From DATGMS01 sp040905145 (GTDB lineage Bacteria; Bacteroidota; Bacteroidia; Cytophagales; Cyclobacteriaceae), in assembly GCA_040905145.1 (NCBI GenBank), contig JBBDSC010000068.1, forward strand, positions 1 to 8,989: 8,989 nucleotides of DNA, read 5' to 3'. Below are positions 1 to 6,710 of the stretch, piece after piece (the first letter of the stretch is position 1; each line of letters starts with the position of its first letter). The position numbers and the translations under genes were made by a program. The notes under the pieces were generated by a model, which did not search any database, was not told the origin of the DNA, and worked only from the letters and a program-made list of their open reading frames with translations.

Positions 1-66
1 AAGCAACTTACAGAACTAAATTTCAATTCTACAATTCTTATGGAAAGCCTTCGAAATTCTGTGAAA
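1..66. other. non-coding left flank, nothing recognised
   Basis: This AT-rich stretch at the window edge has no plausible gene on either strand. It would be the 3' flank of the proposed minus-strand crRNA-like RNA at 67-150, but I see no clear hairpin-plus-U-run terminator. The segment around 20-27 (minus strand ATTGAAA) weakly resembles a repeat handle but is too poor to call a third degenerate repeat. Confidence 0.5.
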
Positions 67-103
67 TTTGCAATCCTTGTTTTAATGGAAATGACACAGA
101 TCA
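67..103 (-). repeat. degenerate CRISPR repeat 2
   Basis: On the minus strand this copy shares 13 consecutive bases, AAAACAAGGATTG, with the array repeat, and about 21 of the last 27 positions in an ungapped alignment. Its handle is altered to ATTGCAAA. Only three base pairs (TCC with GGA) of the repeat stem remain, so Cas6 may cut here poorly or not at all. Confidence 0.6.
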
Positions 104-150
104 AATTTGACTCTTAGTTTCAATCCTTATTTTGCCTAGAAGAATAAAAT
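67..150 (-). ncRNA. putative crRNA-like regulatory RNA (mini-CRISPR, CreR type)
   Basis: Read on the minus strand, 134-117 is CAAAATAAGGATTGAAAC, which matches the last 18 nt of the array repeat (8766-8802) with one mismatch. A second degenerate repeat, 103-67, contains AAAACAAGGATTG exactly as in the array repeat, plus TCCA at the equivalent upstream position. The 5' halves of both copies have diverged. The copies are 50 nt apart, against 73 nt in the array, so one short pseudo-spacer lies between two pseudo-repeats. If Cas6 cuts 8 nt from the end of each, the product would run from 124 to 75: handle ATTGAAAC plus a 42-nt guide segment beginning TAAGAGTCAAATT. That guide matches the cas8b promoter. 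Solitary crRNA-like RNAs that direct Cascade to repress cas promoters (CreR) are known from several CRISPR subtypes, including I-B. Transcription, start and end are inferred. The alternative is an eroded end of a second array. Confidence 0.6.
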
Positions 151-153
151 CCA
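117..153 (-). repeat. degenerate CRISPR repeat 1 (handle intact)
   Basis: On the minus strand the last 18 nt (134-117) agree with the array repeat at 17 positions, including the whole 8-nt handle ATTGAAAC. The first 19 nt have no useful identity. The copy can still form a hairpin at the usual place: ATTCTT pairs with AAGGAT (one G-T wobble) just 5' of the expected Cas6 cut. The array repeat uses AATCC with GGATT there. Confidence 0.7.
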
Positions 154-156
154 GTA

Positions 157-187
157 CAAATGTATGATATACATTTTTACAAATCAA
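157..187 (-). promoter_or_regulatory. putative promoter of the crRNA-like RNA
   Basis: On the minus strand TACATTTG (164-157) is a perfect match to the Bacteroidota -7 consensus TAnnTTTG. A TTG at 187-185 lies 20 nt upstream, the expected distance for the -33 element. Transcription would begin near 150, just inside the first degenerate repeat. The promoter is divergent from that of cas8b, and their -33 regions lie side by side at 185-191. Confidence 0.5.
158..176. repeat. perfect inverted repeat, 8-bp arms, possible operator
   Basis: AAATGTAT (158-165) and ATACATTT (169-176) are perfect reverse complements around a 3-bp centre, GAT. The element covers the -7 box of the divergent minus-strand promoter and sits just upstream of the cas8b promoter. 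This suggests a binding site for a dimeric regulator. An AT-rich palindrome could also arise by chance, and no regulator gene is in the window. Confidence 0.4.
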
Positions 188-198
188 TTTGATTCTTA
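186..198 (-). other. protospacer-like site for the crRNA-like RNA in the cas8b promoter
   Basis: On the minus strand 198-186 reads TAAGAATCAAATT, while the pseudo-spacer begins TAAGAGTCAAATT (116-104). Twelve of 13 positions agree and the sole mismatch is position 6. In solved type I complexes every sixth guide base is flipped out and does not pair. The three bases on the PAM side (minus strand 201-199) are TTA. With a one-base gap the similarity extends through GATTTG at 185-180. The site overlaps the TTTG of the cas8b promoter, so a bound complex should block initiation. Thirteen matched bases should be too few for efficient Cas3 cutting. Confidence 0.55.
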
Positions 199-218
199 TA
201 AAAATTTAATTAATTTTA
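188..218 (+). promoter_or_regulatory. putative cas operon promoter
   Basis: TTTG (188-191) and TAATTTTA (211-218) are separated by 19 nt. They fit the Bacteroidota pattern TTTG, about 19 nt, TAnnTTTG, with one mismatch in the -7 box. Initiation about 6 nt after the -7 box would give a short leader of roughly 15-20 nt before the cas8b ATG at 241. The ATG at 236 is followed almost at once by a stop and is not the start. Confidence 0.5.
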
Positions 219-240
219 CGTTGATCAATTAAATCATGAA

Positions 241-2004
241 ATGATATCGAGCCTATTCAAATTCGCAGAACTTCTCAAAGATAAACCTGACTTGCAAACG
301 TATTTCAGTCCTGCCGAAAACCCATTTGAAGGAAGGGAGGATAAAGGGAAAGTTTTGGTAGGGATGATCGAAAATAAAAAATTCAAAGGTTTTGAATTGG
401 AGGATTTTAAACCAACTTCTATAAATAAATATTTGTATCGTAAGCCTGCTGGAACAAATGGAACAAACATAGTCCCTACATTATATATTAACAAATTAGA
501 ACCAAAAAAGACTTTTGGGAAACTCAACAAAAGTTTCCAAGGGATAGGCTGGAAGGTATTAGAACCTGACCAAATAGCTGATATAAAAGAGCAATTCAAT
601 TCATATTCTTTCAGCTCTGATTACGGATATATAGTCACATTTAAAATTAATGGCGCATTACTAGGCGAAAATCCTGAATTCGTGAAAATTTTTAATGACG
701 ATGCCTATAACAAATATTTTGAGAAGAAGAAAAAAAAATCAATAAAAGAAAATCAAGTTTGTTCCATTACAGGTATCAATTCTACTGTTTATGGTTTCGT
801 TGACACCCTAGGATTTACTGTAGATTCAGATTCATTCCGCCGAAACGGATTCGATGTTCGGAATTCTTACAAAATGTTTCCTGTTTCAGAGTCTGCAATT
901 CCCATTTTGGAAGGTGCAAGGGGGATTTTATTGAATAAACTTTCGGCTAACTTTTTTGGACAATATAAATATGCCATTATTCCACACTTTGTTTTTTTGA
1001 AAAATCAGGAAGTAGGTCAAATGATAGCAGAAACATTTTTGCAAAAGGCAGCATTTAATACCGATTCCAAAGATTCAGGAACAGAGGCTTTCATCAATGA
1101 CTCTGAAAGTTTACTTAAAGAAATAATTGGAGATAAAATACTTAACAGCTCAGACATTCTTTATGCAATTTTATTTTTTGAGCAACAACAAGCTCAGTTC
1201 AAAATCCACCTTGAAATATCTGATGTCCTTCCATCCAGAATCGAAAAAGTGATTGATTCCAAACGAGAGGCCGAAAACAGGTACAAATGGCTGACAACAT
1301 ACCAAACCAAAGATGGAAACATTGTTACACAAAGAATCACTCTTTTCAGATTAAAGGAATATTTTCAGACTGGGGAGAAAAACCTGCAACCAGCTTATTT
1401 CAAGCTTATCAGCAGCATTTTCACTGGACAATCTTTCGATGACTCCAAATTATTGACTCTAATTTTAAACACTTGGAAATCTTCTTATAAAAAACATTTC
1501 CATGCAGAAGAAAACCGATTTAATACTTCTGTCAAACATGCATTAGCAAATCTCCACTTTCTACATTTATTGGGCTTATTTAAAAAACTAGAAACCATGC
1601 CAGAAGTCAAAGTACAACCTGAAAAACAAGATGCCTTTGGATTTATTGAAGGACATCCTACTTATTTTTCCAAGGAATATCTGAAAGGCTCCTTTTTGTT
1701 CGGATGTCTAACAGCCAGATTACTATACAACCAACCTGGGAATGCCTTTATGAAAGAATTAAATGGGCTAAACATCGACAAAGAGTTGGTGACAAAAAAA
1801 TTCCCCAAACTTATTTCAAAATTGCGCCAGTTTGGCAAAGAGTTTCCAGATTTGGAAGCGGCTGCCCAGAGATATTTTGCTGTCAACGACAAAGCTACCA
1901 AAGAAGAAATTTCTTTCGCATTTACGATGGGATTGGTTCTTCAAAAAGATTTTGATAAAAAGAATAAAGCTATAGACAACCTTAACTCTGATGAAAATGA
2001 ATAA
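241..2004 (+). CDS. cas8b: type I-B Cascade large subunit Cas8b (Csh1/TM1802-like)
   Basis: This 587-residue protein is the large subunit of the I-B surveillance complex, which recognises the PAM and helps recruit Cas3. Its position directly before cas7 and cas5 is typical of I-B. The middle part resembles the TM1802-type Cas8b layout: a segment beginning at Cys174 (CSITG...VYG), followed about 40 residues later by FPVSESA and then IIPHF. From memory, that family usually has two CxxC pairs in these places; here only Cys174 remains, so a zinc ribbon seems lost. The last 135 residues or so (from Met453) look helical and match the usual place of the Cas11 small subunit inside cas8b. The ATG at 241 is the first workable start. 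There is no clear Shine-Dalgarno sequence, as is common in Bacteroidota. The 3' end overlaps cas7 by 14 nt. Confidence 0.9.
   Translation: MISSLFKFAELLKDKPDLQTYFSPAENPFEGREDKGKVLVGMIENKKFKGFELEDFKPTSINKYLYRKPAGTNGTNIVPTLYINKLEPKKTFGKLNKSFQGIGWKVLEPDQIADIKEQFNSYSFSSDYGYIVTFKINGALLGENPEFVKIFNDDAYNKYFEKKKKKSIKENQVCSITGINSTVYGFVDTLGFTVDSDSFRRNGFDVRNSYKMFPVSESAIPILEGARGILLNKLSANFFGQYKYAIIPHFVFLKNQEVGQMIAETFLQKAAFNTDSKDSGTEAFINDSESLLKEIIGDKILNSSDILYAILFFEQQQAQFKIHLEISDVLPSRIEKVIDSKREAENRYKWLTTYQTKDGNIVTQRITLFRLKEYFQTGEKNLQPAYFKLISSIFTGQSFDDSKLLTLILNTWKSSYKKHFHAEENRFNTSVKHALANLHFLHLLGLFKKLETMPEVKVQPEKQDAFGFIEGHPTYFSKEYLKGSFLFGCLTARLLYNQPGNAFMKELNGLNIDKELVTKKFPKLISKLRQFGKEFPDLEAAAQRYFAVNDKATKEEISFAFTMGLVLQKDFDKKNKAIDNLNSDENE
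1597..2004 (+). CDS. cas11: possible internal translation of small subunit Cas11b from within cas8b
   Basis: In I-B, I-C and I-D systems a separate Cas11 small subunit is known to be translated from an internal start near the 3' end of the large-subunit gene. No stand-alone cas11 is present here, so the same is expected. The in-frame ATG at 1597 (Met453) lies in a linker-like stretch and would give a 135-residue, largely helical product; an A-rich stretch precedes it. The in-frame ATG at 1750 (Met504, 84 residues) is a weaker alternative because it would remove the first helices. This is inference from the family; no strong ribosome binding site is visible. Confidence 0.4.
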   Translation: MPEVKVQPEKQDAFGFIEGHPTYFSKEYLKGSFLFGCLTARLLYNQPGNAFMKELNGLNIDKELVTKKFPKLISKLRQFGKEFPDLEAAAQRYFAVNDKATKEEISFAFTMGLVLQKDFDKKNKAIDNLNSDENE

Positions 2005-2884
2005 TGTACAAAACAGAAGCGAACTGATTTTTCTTTATGATTTAAAATACGCGAACCCAAATGGTGATCCAATGGATGCAAATCGGCCAAGAATTGATGA
2101 AGATTCTAACCACTGCTTGGTCACTGATGTCAGGCTAAAAAGAACGATTCGCGACTATTTTATGAATCATGGTTATGATGGTATCGAAGGCAGTATTGGA
2201 GACATTTTTATCAGAGATGAGGAAGGAAAACCAGTTACTGGAAAAAAGAGAGGAGAAGCCTATAAAGATGCAGATGAATTCAAATCAAAATTTATCGATG
2301 TTAGACTTTTTGGAGGCGTTTCAGCTGTCGAAAAGAAAAAGTTTAATTTCACTGGACCTGTACAATTCGGGATGGGAAGATCCCTTCATCCTGTCAAAGA
2401 AAATTTCATAAAAGGCACAGGAGCATTTGCTACTAAAGAAGGAGCCGAACAAAGGACTTTTAGAGAAGAGTACAATATTACATATGGTTTGATAGGCTTT
2501 CACGGTATTATAAATGAAAATGCTGCAAAGCATACTGATTTGCAAGAGAAGGACATAGATGTTTTAATGGAAGGCATTTGGAATGGGACAAAAGATTTGA
2601 TTTCCAGATCAAAAAAAGGTCATATGCCTAGACTCTTAATCAAAATAGACTATCAACCTGGATTTTATATTGGAGATTTGTTGGAGTTGTTATCCCTTGA
2701 CATTAAGGGCGAAAAAGAGGCTAATCAGATTGAGGATGTTTCAGACTTTATTGTAAACACAACGGCTCTCAATACCATATTAAAAAAACATGCAGATAAA
2801 ATTCTATCTATTTCAATAGAAAAAGATGAAAGACTTACCCTCTCTGAACCAATTATAAATGCCAACCCTTTAAACCTCACCTGA
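1991..2884 (+). CDS. cas7: type I-B Cascade backbone subunit Cas7 (Csh2 family)
   Basis: This RAMP-fold protein of 297 residues polymerises along the crRNA spacer to form the Cascade backbone and flips out every sixth guide base. The start of the fold (SELIFLYDLKYANPNGDPMD) carries the NPNGDP sequence characteristic of Csh2-type Cas7, and the length is usual for the family. The ATG at 1991 overlaps the end of cas8b by 14 nt. An ATG two codons later (1997) is equally possible and still overlaps. Cas5 follows after one nucleotide, so translational coupling is likely. Confidence 0.95.
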   Translation: MKMNNVQNRSELIFLYDLKYANPNGDPMDANRPRIDEDSNHCLVTDVRLKRTIRDYFMNHGYDGIEGSIGDIFIRDEEGKPVTGKKRGEAYKDADEFKSKFIDVRLFGGVSAVEKKKFNFTGPVQFGMGRSLHPVKENFIKGTGAFATKEGAEQRTFREEYNITYGLIGFHGIINENAAKHTDLQEKDIDVLMEGIWNGTKDLISRSKKGHMPRLLIKIDYQPGFYIGDLLELLSLDIKGEKEANQIEDVSDFIVNTTALNTILKKHADKILSISIEKDERLTLSEPIINANPLNLT

Positions 2885-2885
2885 T

Positions 2886-3605
2886 ATGGCAGATCATGCG
2901 ATTGTTTTTGATATATGGGGTAAATACGCCCATTTCAAAAAAATCTATGTAACGACTTCGGCTTTATCGTATGCTATTCCATTTAAAACTTCGATTTATG
3001 GTATTGTGGGTGCAATTCTGGGTTTTGAAAATTCAGGCAATTCCTATTTAAACCAGTTTCAGCAGGAAGTCTGTCAGATTGGAATTCAGATAATCAATCC
3101 AATTCGATTTCAACGGATTAATATTAACCTTTCCCCTACCCCAGGACCGATTAAGGACAATAGAAAACCTACTTTAATGGAGTTTGTAACTGAACCACAT
3201 TATCGGATCTATTTCCACCATACCGATGAAACATTAATGACAAATCTTAAAGGGGCATTGAAAAAAAAACAGAGTGTTTACACTCCCGTACTGGGACTGG
3301 CAAACTGCCTGGCCAATTTCAATTTTATTGGAGAAGGTCAATTGAACCATGGTACTGGAGAAGTGATAGTACATACAGTGATTCCTAAATCTGACTTGGT
3401 ATCGTTTGATCAGGATTTTTGGGTAAAAAATTCAATCCATATCCAGGAACAGGACATGTACCCCTTGGAAATGAATGTTCAACGAGAAGTCACAAAAAGG
3501 GAAAGCATACTTTTCGATCTAAATGGTAAACCGACCAAGGTGGTTTCAAAGAATCACTATGAATTGAATTTGAACGGCAATAGTATTGGAATAATGATGA
3601 TGTAA
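2886..3605 (+). CDS. cas5: type I-B Cascade subunit Cas5 (Cas5h/Cas5b)
   Basis: Cas5 caps the 5' handle of the crRNA and contacts Cas8 and the first Cas7. The 239-residue protein opens with the typical Cas5 pattern: a first strand (AIVFDIWGKYAHFKKIY), followed by TSALSYAIPFKTSIYGIVGAILG, where the conserved helix precedes a G-rich turn. The length and place after cas7 agree with the family. The ATG lies 1 nt after the cas7 stop, and the stop codon overlaps the cas3 start (TAATG). Unlike Cas5 of subtype I-C, it need not process crRNA, because a separate cas6 is present. Confidence 0.93.
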   Translation: MADHAIVFDIWGKYAHFKKIYVTTSALSYAIPFKTSIYGIVGAILGFENSGNSYLNQFQQEVCQIGIQIINPIRFQRININLSPTPGPIKDNRKPTLMEFVTEPHYRIYFHHTDETLMTNLKGALKKKQSVYTPVLGLANCLANFNFIGEGQLNHGTGEVIVHTVIPKSDLVSFDQDFWVKNSIHIQEQDMYPLEMNVQREVTKRESILFDLNGKPTKVVSKNHYELNLNGNSIGIMMM

Positions 3606-5992
3606 TGAACTTATCTGAATTAATTTCTCATGATGACAGAACTTTGTCCGAGCACTTAAGGGGGCTTAAAGAAGTTATTGATTTGCTTTTAGAAGACAAG
3701 ACCCAAAATCTATTCCACGAAAGTGAATTGAAAACCTTACTTTATTGGCTAATCAGTTACCACGACTTAGCAAAAGCATCCATATTTTTCCAATTGTATT
3801 TATCCAAAGCTCTAGTCTTGAAAAGAAAGGGGCACGTAAATTATTCGATCGAAGAATTAAAATCGTTCCTTAGTTCAAATAACACAAAATACAATGAATG
3901 GATCAATTCACCTGAATTAAAAGATCATGCTCATTTCGGTGCCTGGGCATATTTAGCAACCGTTCCTGTTGAAGATAGATATGGATTGAATGCCATGCTG
4001 TGTCTAAAAGTCTTAAAAAGACATCATGGTTATCTTCGGAATTTTGAGTTGGGATGTATGAATCCGATTACTCACAAAAACCAATTAAAAATCATTGAAG
4101 AAAATATTAACTATGGAAAGGTAGAAACCCTATTGAATTCCATCGGTCTACCCTTTAAGACTCCACAAATTACCGAAATACTAGAAGGCTTCAAACTATT
4201 ACAATTCAATAAGCTTATAAGACATTTAGAAGAGAATCATGACCCCTCGTACTATCTGAAAACATTATTTGTTTATTCCTTATTGCTTAGTGCTGACAAA
4301 GGAGATGTGATGTTAAAGAACAAGTCTTTTGAAAGGAATTCAATAAAGAGTCAGCTTATTGATGATTTCAAAAAGTCAAGCTTGACGGATGAATTTGAAA
4401 TAAATGAATTAAGAGAAAAAGCATATCAAGTTGCTGTTGAAAACACATTGAAATATGGGGAACAGAGTTTTTTCTCAATTACCCTACCAACAGGGTTGGG
4501 AAAGACATTCACTGCATTTAAAACTGCTTTACTTCTTAAAGAAAAATTTGCTCCAAAGGCTAGAATTGTGTATTGCCTGCCATTTACATCTATTATTGAT
4601 CAAAATGGATTTCTCTTCAAAGAAATTCTAATCAAATCAGGGTTAAACGCAGATTTGATAGGCATTCACCACCATTTGGCAATACCTGAAAATAAGGCGG
4701 ATAGTGAAATTGATTATCCTCAATGGGAATATTTCACCGAAGGATGGCAAAAAGAGATTACCATATCCACTTTTGTTCAATTATGGGAAAGCATTTTTGC
4801 TAACCATAATAAGGATCTAAGAAAATTTCACAACCTAGTCAATAGTATTATCATATTTGATGAGGTTCAAGCAATTAATCCATCGTTACTTCCCGCTTTG
4901 GAATTTATGATGGAGGCAATGGCTAAATATTTTAATACGAAGTTTATTTTAGTTACTGCCACACAACCTATTATTCTTCCTGAAAAAATTCAAAAACTAT
5001 GTTGGTTTGAAACCGAGGATTATTTTTTCAAGAAAATGAACAGAACTCTAATTGACAAAACTTTATTGTCAAGAGGACTTATTTCTGAAGAGGAAATAGC
5101 AGACCAAATAATAGATGATTTTAGCTTTCAGCCAAAATCAATTCTTGTTATTTGTAACACCATTCGATATTCACAAAACCTTTTTCAAATTCTGTCAGAG
5201 AAAATTGAAATAGAGAAGCTATTTTACCTTTCTGCCTCCATCATTCCTCACTCCCGAGAAAAGGTCTTAAAGGAAAATATCTCTCCCCTCCTAAAAAATA
5301 AAAAACCTTTGATTCTAATTTCCACCCAGGTAGTTGAAGCAGGAGTTGATGTGGATTTTGATTTGGTATTTAGAGATTTTTCGCCTCTTTCTTCAATCAA
5401 TCAAGCAGCCGGGAGATGTAATAGAAACTCATCCAAAGGTATATCTAAAGTATATATTTTCAGAAGTGGAAAGGAAAAGATTTATGATCCCACCCTATTA
5501 TCAGTGACCGAAAAAACACTGAATAATTACAATACCGAAATCCAAGAAAGTCAGTACTATGAACTTAATGCCTCTTATTTCGCAGGAATAAAGGATAAAG
5601 TTCAAGATAACTCATATACCAGTGAAAAGCTTATCAGGTCCATATTATCATTAAAATTTGAAGATGTAGGGACTAATAAGGATTTTAGGCTTATTGTGGA
5701 AAAATATAAATCCTACAATTATTTCATCCCTATTAATGAAGAGGCATTATCACTATGGAGTGAATATCTCGAATTGATGGAAATTGAGGAACATTTTCAG
5801 AGAAAACAAAAACTGAAATTACACTTTCCAAAAATGATGAAGTATGTTATCAAAATACCAGATTACGTCAAACCTGCCATTGGGGAGGATAAAGAAAAGT
5901 TCTTGATTTATGATCCTGAATGGAGTTCTTTCTACGACGAAACCTTCGGATATAAAAAACCAGCAATTGAAAGTCCAATTGAAATTTTCTAA
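3605..5992 (+). CDS. cas3: CRISPR-associated nuclease-helicase Cas3
   Basis: Cas3 is recruited by target-bound Cascade, unwinds DNA 3' to 5' and cuts it. The 795-residue protein has an N-terminal HD nuclease domain with the metal pair His53-Asp54 (SYHDLAKAS) and further histidines at 17, 108/110 and 140/141. A superfamily 2 helicase follows: Walker A LPTGLGKT (Lys300), motif II DEVQ (419-422), motif III VTATQP (450-455), motif V QVVEAGVDVD (from 575) and motif VI QAAGRCNRN (600-608). All catalytic motifs are intact, so the enzyme should be active. The start ATG shares one base with the cas5 stop. The gene is AT-rich like cas8b, in contrast with the genes after it. Confidence 0.96.
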   Translation: MNLSELISHDDRTLSEHLRGLKEVIDLLLEDKTQNLFHESELKTLLYWLISYHDLAKASIFFQLYLSKALVLKRKGHVNYSIEELKSFLSSNNTKYNEWINSPELKDHAHFGAWAYLATVPVEDRYGLNAMLCLKVLKRHHGYLRNFELGCMNPITHKNQLKIIEENINYGKVETLLNSIGLPFKTPQITEILEGFKLLQFNKLIRHLEENHDPSYYLKTLFVYSLLLSADKGDVMLKNKSFERNSIKSQLIDDFKKSSLTDEFEINELREKAYQVAVENTLKYGEQSFFSITLPTGLGKTFTAFKTALLLKEKFAPKARIVYCLPFTSIIDQNGFLFKEILIKSGLNADLIGIHHHLAIPENKADSEIDYPQWEYFTEGWQKEITISTFVQLWESIFANHNKDLRKFHNLVNSIIIFDEVQAINPSLLPALEFMMEAMAKYFNTKFILVTATQPIILPEKIQKLCWFETEDYFFKKMNRTLIDKTLLSRGLISEEEIADQIIDDFSFQPKSILVICNTIRYSQNLFQILSEKIEIEKLFYLSASIIPHSREKVLKENISPLLKNKKPLILISTQVVEAGVDVDFDLVFRDFSPLSSINQAAGRCNRNSSKGISKVYIFRSGKEKIYDPTLLSVTEKTLNNYNTEIQESQYYELNASYFAGIKDKVQDNSYTSEKLIRSILSLKFEDVGTNKDFRLIVEKYKSYNYFIPINEEALSLWSEYLELMEIEEHFQRKQKLKLHFPKMMKYVIKIPDYVKPAIGEDKEKFLIYDPEWSSFYDETFGYKKPAIESPIEIF

Positions 5993-5993
5993 C

Positions 5994-6653
5994 ATGCCCA
6001 CCATCCTTACCACCACCATCCGCTTTACCGAAATCTCCCTTCAAACCAGGGATGCCCATAAGTTGCGCGGGTATTTTGGGGAGTATTTTAAAGAGCAGTC
6101 TCCCCTACTCCACAACCACTATGAAGATGGTACAGCTAGGTATAAATACCCATTGGTGCAATACAAGGTAATCGACCATGTTCCCATGCTTTTAGGGCTG
6201 AATGACGGGGCTGAACTGCTGACTTCCCTATTTCTTAAAATCCATGAATTGGAACTGGCAGGGACCACCTACCCAATTTATAGCAAAAATATATCGCAAC
6301 AAAACGTTGAAACTGGAATAATTGACGAGCTCATGGCATATAAGTTTGTCAACCATTGGATGGCACTCAATTCGGATAACTATAAAGAATACCTCGGCCT
6401 GACCGCAGAGGAACAGCAAGCCAAACTCAACCGGGTACTCCGAAACAATATCCTTAGCTTCTTCAAAGGCGTTGGGGTGTGGTTGGAGGATAAAATTATG
6501 GTCAAGGGAAATTTTACTCCCCGGTCAAGCAATTTTAAAGACAACAAGATGATGGTATTTGAAGGTGAATTCGTGTCGAACGTTTCCATTCCCGATTATG
6601 CTGGAATAGGCAAATCCGTATCAAGAGGGTTTGGTGTAGTAAAAAGGAATTAA
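5994..6653 (+). CDS. cas6: crRNA-processing endoribonuclease Cas6 (Cas6b-like)
   Basis: Cas6 cuts the CRISPR transcript inside each repeat, leaving an 8-nt 5' handle, here expected to be ATTGAAAC. The 219-residue protein ends in a glycine-rich segment, GIGKSVSRGFGVV, the signature loop of Cas6 proteins. Histidines at 40 and 42 (LLHNHY) are in the region where Cas6b enzymes carry catalytic histidine. I chose the ATG at 5994, one base after the cas3 stop. An in-frame ATG at 5910 would add 28 residues that are only cas3 read in another frame. Base composition rises in G+C from this gene onward. Its place between cas3 and cas1 is unusual for I-B, where cas6 often comes first. Confidence 0.9.
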   Translation: MPTILTTTIRFTEISLQTRDAHKLRGYFGEYFKEQSPLLHNHYEDGTARYKYPLVQYKVIDHVPMLLGLNDGAELLTSLFLKIHELELAGTTYPIYSKNISQQNVETGIIDELMAYKFVNHWMALNSDNYKEYLGLTAEEQQAKLNRVLRNNILSFFKGVGVWLEDKIMVKGNFTPRSSNFKDNKMMVFEGEFVSNVSIPDYAGIGKSVSRGFGVVKRN

Positions 6654-6710
6654 ATGAGTTGATAGTGTGTAGGTTGCTTGGCACAAACCGGATTTTATAA
6701 AACAGTTCTT

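Noticed and set aside
14..40. Possible third degenerate repeat on the minus strand (ATTGAAA at 27-21).
   Set aside because: Only the handle-like ATTGAAA matches; the CAAAACAAGG part is not recognisable and the area is very AT-rich.
234..599. Minus-strand ORF of 121 codons opposite cas8b, considered as a toxin gene of a CreTA-like pair.
   Set aside because: It is fully antisense to the conserved cas8b N-terminal region and shows no toxin-like features; the window contains no evident CreT.
5910..5993. Upstream ATG extending cas6 by 28 residues.
   Set aside because: The extension lies wholly inside the cas3 coding sequence in another frame and precedes the usual Cas6 first strand.
6654..6710. 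Separate promoter between cas6 and cas1.
   Set aside because: The 57-nt gap has no convincing TTTG / TAnnTTTG pair at the right spacing.
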